A DNA stretch of 7,209 bases from Planctomycetota bacterium (GTDB lineage: Bacteria > Planctomycetota > PUPC01 > JACPCR01), in the NCBI GenBank assembly GCA_030740295.1, contig JASLXP010000276.1:1-7209 (forward strand). Reading direction: 5' to 3'. The position numbers and the translations under genes were made by a program. Position 1 is the stretch's first letter. The number at the start of each line of letters is the position of its first letter. The notes beneath the pieces are model-generated. The model made no database searches and was not told the DNA's origin. It saw only the letters and a list, made by a program, of their open reading frames with translations. Shown piece by piece: positions 1 to 5,105 of the stretch.

Positions 1-770
1 CGGTATACAACATCTGTTTCGCGGCGGGTCTGACAGAAAACCAGGTAGATATTACGGTCGTCGCCATCGAGTATCTCGGCGAGCTTGTCTATCTTATCTT
101 CCGAGGAAACAAAAATTACCTGCTGGTCAATCTTGTCCACCGTCTGTAGACCTTCGATGGTCGATACCTGCACCGGATCGGACATGCAGGAACGCGCCAG
201 CCGTTGCACTTCCTTGGGAAAGGTGGCGGAATAAAGTGAGGTCTGCCGTTCTTTGGGGCAGTTTTTGAGAATCTGACGAATTGCATCGATGAAACCCATG
301 TCGAGCATCTCGTCCCCCTCATCCAGCACCAGGTGCTCGACCCAGCCGAGGGTGAGGGTGCGACTTTGAAGATGGTCGATAATCCGGCCCGGGGTACCGA
401 CCGCAATCTGGCAGCCCAATCGCAGTTCGACAATCTGGTTGCCTATTGGCTCGCCGCCAATCAGCAGGCTGACTTTTAGCTTTTTCGCCGGGGCAAGTTT
501 GTCAAATTCTTCCTTGATTTGCCGGGCGAGCTCGCGAGTGGGAGTGATGACCAGGCCCTGGACACTAACGCGCTGGGGATCGACTTTTTCCAGAATAGGG
601 AGCATAAAAGCCAAGGTCTTACCGGTACCGGTTTCGGCCTGGCCCATGACGTCTTTGCCTGCCATGCCATGCGGGAGGGCCTTCTGCTGGATGGGGGTGG
701 GCTTTACGAAGCCTATGTCTTCGAGTGCTCTGAGGATCTGTTCGCTCAGGTTGAATTCGTTAAAGGGCAA
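1..770 (-). CDS. DEAD-box ATP-dependent RNA helicase, 3' end beyond window
   Basis: Superfamily 2 RNA helicase that uses ATP to unwind or remodel RNA duplexes in the cytoplasm. The 256 visible codons cover the whole first RecA domain and the start of the second. Motifs in order: Q motif (about residues 3-33, with F6 and TPIQ at 25-28), motif I AETGTGKT (45-52), Ia PTRELA (77-82), GG (105-106), Ib TPGR (126-129), motif II DEGD (150-153) followed by EMLDMGF, motif III SAT (181-183), and the start of motif IV (YLVFCQTRR) near the cut end. Motif II differs from the family DEAD by one residue; the sequence shows a GGG codon at 315-317. The TTG start at 770 was chosen because AAGGA lies 7 nt upstream and an in-frame TGA lies nine codons upstream with no ATG between. 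It follows the M14 gene by 121 bp but has its own promoter-like sequence. Family assignment is secure. The subfamily (RhlE, DeaD, SrmB and others) cannot be told without the C-terminal tail. Confidence 0.95.
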   Translation of the reverse strand, partial: MPFNEFNLSEQILRALEDIGFVKPTPIQQKALPHGMAGKDVMGQAETGTGKTLAFMLPILEKVDPQRVSVQGLVITPTRELARQIKEEFDKLAPAKKLKVSLLIGGEPIGNQIVELRLGCQIAVGTPGRIIDHLQSRTLTLGWVEHLVLDEGDEMLDMGFIDAIRQILKNCPKERQTSLYSATFPKEVQRLARSCMSDPVQVSTIEGLQTVDKIDQQVIFVSSEDKIDKLAEILDGDDRNIYLVFCQTRRETDVVY

Positions 771-777
771 TAGTGTT

Positions 778-782
778 TCCTT
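778..782 (-). promoter_or_regulatory. Ribosome binding site setting the helicase TTG start
   Basis: On the minus strand the sequence reads AAGGA, then 7 nt, then TTG at 770-768. This is the only clear Shine-Dalgarno sequence next to a start codon in the window. It decides for the TTG, because no ATG lies in this frame between the upstream TGA and the Q motif. Confidence 0.7.
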
Positions 783-815
783 GTTCAGCGTTGTTCATCA
801 TCAGGTGAGGTACCC

Positions 816-844
816 AAGATACGCCGAGGTCTGTGTCATGGCAA
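816..844 (-). promoter_or_regulatory. Possible sigma70-type promoter for the helicase gene
   Basis: On the minus strand, TTGCCA (844-839, five of six matches to TTGACA) is followed by a 17-bp spacer and TATCTT (821-816, four of six matches to TATAAT). Transcription would start near 808-809, leaving a leader of about 40 nt before the TTG start. It sits between the M14 gene's trailing hairpin and the helicase start, which suggests that the helicase is transcribed on its own. This is a sequence match only. Confidence 0.45.
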
Positions 845-856
845 CTGTGAAGGCAG

Positions 857-886
857 GGAGACAGGGAGAGGCAAGCCCTTGTCTCC
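857..886 (-). terminator. Hairpin just after the M14 gene, terminator-like but without a U-tract
   Basis: Arms 857-866 and 876-886 pair as GGAGACA with TGTCTCC plus GGG with CCC, with one bulged base at 879 and a 9-nt loop. It begins 5 bp past the M14 stop codon on the transcribed side. No run of T follows in either direction, so a classical intrinsic terminator is not supported. It could be an RNA-stabilising 3' hairpin or a member of a dispersed repeat. On the minus strand the octamer GAGACAAG also occurs twice in tandem at the M14 stop codon. Confidence 0.3.
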
Positions 887-891
887 TTGTC

Positions 892-2037
892 TCACTCCAA
901 AGCCGTAGCCAGGGCAGAGATGACCTGGATGGCGTGGGCGGAGGTGGATTCCTCGGTAATGGAATAAATCTGATAGCAGTACGCGAGAGTGCCGAGCCGT
1001 TCGGCCAGGTTGTTGAATGAGCCGCAGAATACGAGCGGCACATCTCTGGTCAAAGTTACCATCCGCCATTCGGCGTTGAGCTCGGACAGAGCCGCGTCGA
1101 CACGCTCTACAAGTGGATGAAGACTTTGCCGAAAACAGTCCAGACCTACCGGATTCAGTTTGTGTGGAACGACGTCCTGGTAATGGGTGTGAAACTCCAT
1201 GTAGGCGGATGGAGACTTCGATTCGAAATAGTCCCAAATGGTTTTCGTTTCCAGTGGTGTCTGCTCTCCGTCGATGATTCTGCCGTAGCTGAACATCGGC
1301 ACTTCTCCCAGGTTGTTCGTGCAGGAGCGTCCATTCGCGGTGCCGTCAGGATTCGGCAGAGGAAGAAAACAGAACTGAAAACGTTCAAGCAACCGCCGGG
1401 TGAGTGCGCTGCCATCCGTTAACCAGTGTGCTACGGCCAGGACGGGCCGCGCCGCTGGTTCGGCAGGTTGTGAGGTCGCCCCAACGATGATCGAATCTTT
1501 GCGCGCAGGTGTCTCGAGGATCTGAATGGGGCGATCCTCGGCTGTGCGGCCAATGTCGCGAATGGTAAAGCCCTCCGATGCGGCAGCCACGTCCTCCATC
1601 TCTTCAGCGACCTCGGCTGGAGTCCGGTAAGGCTTGTTGGCGACCAAAAGTTTTTCGCCCGGACCGACTGAAAAACGCAGGTCGACGTGCGTCGTTTGAT
1701 GATTCGTTACGGTAGCCCCTATCGGTCGCCAACGCCCCTCTCGACGCAGCCAGTAAGGCGGCTCCATATAGTTGCGGCCGCAGGTCTTCGTGAAGTTGAC
1801 GCGCAAACGGATTGGCAAGGCTTCATCCGCATCCGAAGTAATTCTGACGCATGCTGAGTACTCGCGGGGCACGCCCGCGCCTTCGAAGTTTTCCTGCAAT
1901 GCCTCCGCAAACCAATCCGGCACGGTTTCAGGCTTGGGGTCAACTTCGTACGCCACTTCGCCGACCTTTCTGATTTCACCGGCACTGCCGCAATCAAAGT
2001 CGGATTCGATGGTGAGCTTGTTTTCTGGATCGTGCAT
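892..2037 (-). CDS. M14 carboxypeptidase-like protein (cytosolic carboxypeptidase type) with altered zinc site
   Basis: 381 residues in the two-part layout of cytosolic-carboxypeptidase-like M14 proteins. The N-terminal beta domain (about 7-130) opens with TIESDFDCGS and carries NFTKTCGRNY at 81-90. The peptidase-fold domain (about 139-381) has IGRTAEDRPIQIL at 162-174, PLPNPDG at 226-232, EFHTH at 281-285 and TEEST at 361-365. Active M14 enzymes hold zinc with HxxE plus a later His, and use a C-terminal Glu as base. Here the HPGE-type motif reads QPAE (190-193), so the first His is Gln. The usual DLNR after NPDG is also absent (GEVP at 244-247). The later His (283 or 285) and a Glu (362 or 363) remain. 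No signal peptide is visible, so it is probably cytoplasmic. The ATG at 2037 fits the family N-terminus, though no Shine-Dalgarno is present. It may be a binding pseudoenzyme or a divergent peptidase. Fold assignment is good; activity is doubtful. Confidence 0.8.
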   Translation of the reverse strand: MHDPENKLTIESDFDCGSAGEIRKVGEVAYEVDPKPETVPDWFAEALQENFEGAGVPREYSACVRITSDADEALPIRLRVNFTKTCGRNYMEPPYWLRREGRWRPIGATVTNHQTTHVDLRFSVGPGEKLLVANKPYRTPAEVAEEMEDVAAASEGFTIRDIGRTAEDRPIQILETPARKDSIIVGATSQPAEPAARPVLAVAHWLTDGSALTRRLLERFQFCFLPLPNPDGTANGRSCTNNLGEVPMFSYGRIIDGEQTPLETKTIWDYFESKSPSAYMEFHTHYQDVVPHKLNPVGLDCFRQSLHPLVERVDAALSELNAEWRMVTLTRDVPLVFCGSFNNLAERLGTLAYCYQIYSITEESTSAHAIQVISALATALE

Positions 2038-2094
2038 TCGCGGCTGTTTTTCTGGTTCTGTCTGACGAAGCCTTCAACGCCGATGAGCTCTGAT

Positions 2095-2502
2095 TTACCT
2101 GTTGAGATCTTCAGGAATACCTGGCCGGACTTTCAAGATTTTTTCTCGCTTGACCATGACACTGCCAGGCTTTGCCCCGCGTCTCTTTGAGACGTTCACT
2201 GCAAGCGTGCTCGCGACGGGCACGACTCCCGCGTTTCGCGCTTTGCTGTGCCAGGCGGCGATGGATGCTGCTGCTTTGAGTGTCCTGTTGTCGGGTTGCT
2301 CTCCTTCGTGCGCCTGCATGATGACGTGGCTGCCGGGCATACCCCGGATATGGAACCACCAGTCGTTGGGGCGCGCGGTGCGGAGGCTGAGTATGTCGTT
2401 GTCATCATCCGTTTTACCGGCAAGGACGATCCACCCGCCGGGTAGTTCATACCTCCACACTTTGGGCTCAGGGTTGTAGTTCTGCTTCTCTTTCGCAGGC
2501 AT
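2095..2502 (-). CDS. Stand-alone NFACT-R (DUF814) RNA-binding domain protein
   Basis: A 135-residue protein that is almost wholly an NFACT-R domain, the C-terminal RNA-binding part of RqcH/Tae2/NEMF/FbpA proteins. In RqcH this family works on obstructed 50S subunits, recruiting alanyl-tRNA for C-terminal tailing. Conserved signatures are visible: NDWWFHIRGMPGSHV (46-60), AAASIAAWHSKARNAGVVPV (77-96), and a C-terminal VSKRRGAKPGSVMV (104-117) followed by ILKVRP. The NFACT-N, helix-hairpin-helix and coiled-coil parts of full RqcH are missing, and the gene is complete with its own start and stop, so this is not a truncation by the window. It is likely a soluble RNA or ribosome binder whose partner is unknown. 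It lies 45 bp after the CDP-alcohol transferase and 57 bp before the M14 gene, consistent with one operon. No Shine-Dalgarno is seen before the ATG. Domain identity is firm; the cellular role is inferred only from the family. Confidence 0.9.
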   Translation of the reverse strand: MPAKEKQNYNPEPKVWRYELPGGWIVLAGKTDDDNDILSLRTARPNDWWFHIRGMPGSHVIMQAHEGEQPDNRTLKAAASIAAWHSKARNAGVVPVASTLAVNVSKRRGAKPGSVMVKREKILKVRPGIPEDLNR

Positions 2503-2547
2503 GGTCGAATCGTGGTCTTTTATTGCTGCTGTGATTCTCTGCCTTTG

Positions 2548-3216
2548 TCAGTTGAGCATGTCTTTCCGCTCTTGCCATTCAGCCCATTCACTCACGTATC
2601 GGAGACCCTTCCAGATGATGGGCAGGGCACGGAGCAGGCAAAACGAGACGGTCACTGCGATTAGCATGTTTACAGCGGACACGACCTCGGCTTCAACAAG
2701 CAGGCAGTAAACTTCCGCTCCAGAACCTCTGGCCTGGTTGCCGACAGCGAGCAAGGTCAGTCCAGCGAAGGTGAAAAGTTTGAAGGTGCCGTACATTCCG
2801 CGCATGAATCTTGAAGATGCCAGCCAATCCAGCTTCTCCGATGCATCAAGCGTGGAGGTCGCCCGTCCTCGCGTGAGAATCAGAGCATTGATGGTGTCCG
2901 TCAAGAGGCAGCGTACCAGCACGACAGCAGGCACGAAGAGTGGCACGAGACCCTGGTACGAAAACCAGAGCCACAGCACATTCTCCACAACGCGATCAGC
3001 GATGGTATCGAGTATGCCGCCGATATCGGACTCCTGATCGAAAACGCGTGCCACCTGGCCATCAAGGACGTCTAGATAGAACACCAGAATAATCAGCATC
3101 AAAGCCGCCATGCCTTGGCCTGATGTCTGACCGGAAAGCAGCCACACTGACAGTAGCACGAGGAAAACACGGCAGAACGTGATCAGGTTTGCATACACGA
3201 TTGAATTCTCGGGCAT
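2548..3216 (-). CDS. CDP-alcohol phosphatidyltransferase family membrane enzyme
   Basis: A 222-residue integral membrane enzyme that should transfer a phosphatidyl or similar group from a CDP-linked donor to an alcohol, with release of CMP, in phospholipid synthesis. The complete family signature is present: D49-x2-D52-G53-x2-A56-R57-x8-G66-x3-D70-x3-D74. The acidic residues bind the metal and CDP, and D74 is the expected catalytic base. Hydrophobic segments fit about six membrane helices, starting at residues 8-28 and 37-48, with two more at about 77-105 and the last at about 180-200. The acceptor alcohol (glycerol phosphate, inositol phosphate, serine, another lipid) cannot be told from the sequence. 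Length is normal for the family. The ATG at 3216 has no Shine-Dalgarno and lies inside a 10-bp palindrome (3213-3222). It appears to be the first gene of the minus-strand cluster and is divergent from the ABC permease. Confidence 0.9.
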   Translation of the reverse strand: MPENSIVYANLITFCRVFLVLLSVWLLSGQTSGQGMAALMLIILVFYLDVLDGQVARVFDQESDIGGILDTIADRVVENVLWLWFSYQGLVPLFVPAVVLVRCLLTDTINALILTRGRATSTLDASEKLDWLASSRFMRGMYGTFKLFTFAGLTLLAVGNQARGSGAEVYCLLVEAEVVSAVNMLIAVTVSFCLLRALPIIWKGLRYVSEWAEWQERKDMLN

Positions 3217-3385
3217 CGATGCAGCGATACACTATGCCTTTCAGCCACCCTTCTGCATATCTATCGGAGCACAAACAGACGAGGACCACGACGATGAGGC
3301 CATTCCTGTTCACTCGCCCCTGTTCGCACAGATCAGAGATTGAGCCCCCCTGGATTCGTCCGGGTCATTGCATTAGCCTGCGGAC
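3217..3385. other. Divergent intergenic region between the CDP-alcohol transferase and the ABC permease
   Basis: These 169 bp should hold the promoters of both flanking genes. No -35/-10 pair good enough to call was found on either strand. The perfect 10-bp palindrome GCATCGATGC (3213-3222) covers the start codon of the minus-strand gene. An in-frame TAG lies three codons before the permease ATG and fixes that start. A reading frame on each strand crosses the region, but neither shows family features or a ribosome binding site. Confidence 0.5.
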
Positions 3386-4981
3386 ATGCTCCAGCGAAAC
3401 CCCGTCCTGCAGAAAGAACTGATCACTCGGCTGACCAGTTGGCGATCCTTCCTTGGTCTGTTCTTTTTTGTTGGGACACTTGCCTTCTGCATCTATAACG
3501 CCTGGCCCGAGCCCAGAGCCACTCTTGCCCCTGAGGTCATCGCCAAGCACCTGTTCAGTGTTTTCTTCCGCATCCAGATGATTCTGATCGTGCTGACCAC
3601 CCCGGCGATGGCGGCCACCGCGTTCACGCTTGAAAAGGAACGAGGAAATTTCGACCTGCTGCTGACAACGCCTCTGAGTGCCTGGAAACTCGTGACCGGT
3701 AAATTTACGTCAGCGCTGACCTACATTCTGCTTCTGCTGATCTGTTCGCTGCCGGTGATGGTCATCTGCTTTCTTCTGGGCGGTATATCAATCGGCGAAC
3801 TTTCAGTGAACTATTTCTTCATGGCCGGCACAGCCTTCGCCTGCTGTTCGGTCAGCCTGTTGATATCAACGAAATCAGAGCGCAGCACGTTGGCACTGGG
3901 GTTGAGTTATCTGACGTGCGTCTGCGTTGGGCTCGTTCTCGAAGTCATCAGAGGCGGCACTCAGGGCGAGGTCGGTGGAGTCTTCGCCCTGATGGTGGTC
4001 GGCTTTGTTGTCATCCCCGTCAGCTTCAGCTTCCTCCAATCCGCGGCGTCAGCCGTCGCCGCGCGCACCGAGTACATTCCCAAGACTCTGGCCAAAGAGG
4101 AAAAAGAACAGCAGGAAGGAGTGCTTCAACTGGACAGATCAAAATTCCCTGACCGGTTCATCCTGCCCCCGCGGAGGGAGGGCCTGCTGCCGGACGGCAC
4201 GAATCCAATGCTCGATAAAGAATTTCGATGCGAGATTTACGGCAGAGGCACGGCCACCATCCGGAAGATCATTTTCTTCAGTGCTATCGTCACCATCTTC
4301 TTTATACCGTTTTCCTACGATGAGACCCGCGCGGTCTACTTCCTTTTTTTCCTGATGGCTTTCGCGTCAGTCATCGCACCAGCTTTCTCGGCATCGTGCC
4401 TGACCCAGGAGAAGGAACGCAACACGCTGGTGATGCTTAAGACTACCTTGCTCACGTACAGGCAGATTCTGTTCGGGAAGTACTGGGTGGCCCTCCGCAT
4501 GCCTCTGATTCTTGTGTCGCTGCTCACTATTCCTCTTGGGATCGCGATCGTTTTCAGGCTCTTGCTGGCGGTGCAGCTCAAGAGATGGGATTCCCTGGAC
4601 TTCCTGCTCATGCAGGGGCCGATTCTCTTCATGACTCTCATTACCGCATCACTGACAGGGCTGCTGTGCTCAGCGATTTTCAAACGGACCATCACGGCAG
4701 TTTGCATCTCTTACCTGGCGGTGTTCCTGCTGTTCCTTGGTGTCCCCGTCGTGGCGAGCCTGGCAGCACACTACGACAACTTGCCCAATACAGAAGTCCT
4801 TCAGTTGTCCAGCCCTTTCAGCCTGGCGCTTTATGCACTCGGCTCGAGGTCGCCGCTCAGGGCTTCGAGGTCTTCCATCGATCCGTGGTATGGACTTCTG
4901 ATCATGGGTGCAAACTGCGGAATCATGTTTCTGCTTTCGGCCATTCTCTTTCGGCGTTCGTGGGCAAAAGCAGGGGTCTGA
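3386..4981 (+). CDS. ABC-2 type transporter permease with two fused homologous halves
   Basis: A 531-residue membrane protein of the ABC-2 permease class, which exports substrates when paired with a separate ATPase. About twelve membrane helices are visible, six per half. The halves look like an internal duplication: NPVLQKE (5-11) matches NPMLDKE (273-279), and LEKER plus LLLTTPLSAWKLVTGKF (82-106) matches QEKER plus MLKTTLLTYRQILFGKY (341-365). The EKER-containing cytoplasmic stretch is the part expected to contact the ATPase in this class. A charged linker of about 60 residues (roughly 225-285) joins the halves. Fused permeases can replace a homodimer or heterodimer. No ATPase gene lies next to it in the window: the upstream gene is divergent and the downstream one is not an ATPase. 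The ATG at 3386 is the first start after an in-frame TAG at 3374; no Shine-Dalgarno is evident. The substrate is unknown. Class assignment is firm. Confidence 0.88.
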   Translation: MLQRNPVLQKELITRLTSWRSFLGLFFFVGTLAFCIYNAWPEPRATLAPEVIAKHLFSVFFRIQMILIVLTTPAMAATAFTLEKERGNFDLLLTTPLSAWKLVTGKFTSALTYILLLLICSLPVMVICFLLGGISIGELSVNYFFMAGTAFACCSVSLLISTKSERSTLALGLSYLTCVCVGLVLEVIRGGTQGEVGGVFALMVVGFVVIPVSFSFLQSAASAVAARTEYIPKTLAKEEKEQQEGVLQLDRSKFPDRFILPPRREGLLPDGTNPMLDKEFRCEIYGRGTATIRKIIFFSAIVTIFFIPFSYDETRAVYFLFFLMAFASVIAPAFSASCLTQEKERNTLVMLKTTLLTYRQILFGKYWVALRMPLILVSLLTIPLGIAIVFRLLLAVQLKRWDSLDFLLMQGPILFMTLITASLTGLLCSAIFKRTITAVCISYLAVFLLFLGVPVVASLAAHYDNLPNTEVLQLSSPFSLALYALGSRSPLRASRSSIDPWYGLLIMGANCGIMFLLSAILFRRSWAKAGV

Positions 4982-4994
4982 ACCAAATGGTGGC

Positions 4995-5022
4995 TTTTCC
5001 ACACTCATCGTGCTGGTATTAT
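4995..5022 (+). promoter_or_regulatory. Possible extended -10 promoter upstream of the XPB-N-like gene
   Basis: TATTAT at 5017-5022 is preceded by TGG (5014-5016), giving the TGn extended -10 form. The -35 candidate TTTTCC (4995-5000, 16-bp spacer) is poor. Transcription would begin near 5029-5030, at the first arm of the inverted repeat, about 76 nt before the ATG. Confidence 0.33.
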
Positions 5023-5029
5023 GTAGGGC

Positions 5030-5070
5030 GTCCGGCCCGTCTTCGCGCAGGTGATTCTGTTCAGCCGGAC
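5030..5070. repeat. 7-bp perfect inverted repeat in the leader of the XPB-N-like gene
   Basis: GTCCGGC (5030-5036) and GCCGGAC (5064-5070) are perfect reverse complements separated by 27 nt. It could form a leader hairpin, be an operator, or act as a weak terminator for the permease gene. No T-run follows directly. Chance occurrence is possible at this length. Confidence 0.35.
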
Positions 5071-5105
5071 CGTCAACATTTGTTTAAACCCATCGCACGT
5101 TTTCC

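Noticed and set aside
439..1020. 193-residue plus-strand frame opposite the helicase gene
   Set aside because: It is antisense to a helicase with all motifs in place and runs through the hairpin and promoter gap; the translation shows no family features.
836..1237. 133-residue minus-strand frame within the M14 gene
   Set aside because: Overlaps the M14 reading frame in another phase; composition is Arg/Ser-rich as expected for an out-of-frame shadow.
3062..3313. 83-residue minus-strand frame with a hydrophobic, signal-like N-terminus crossing the divergent region
   Set aside because: It overlaps about 150 bp of the CDP-alcohol transferase gene including its signature region, lacks any family feature, and the hydrophobic start is short and likely chance.
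3189..3422. 77-residue plus-strand frame over the divergent intergenic region
   Set aside because: Overlaps the starts of both flanking genes, has no ribosome binding site and an Arg/Ser/Cys-rich shadow-like composition.
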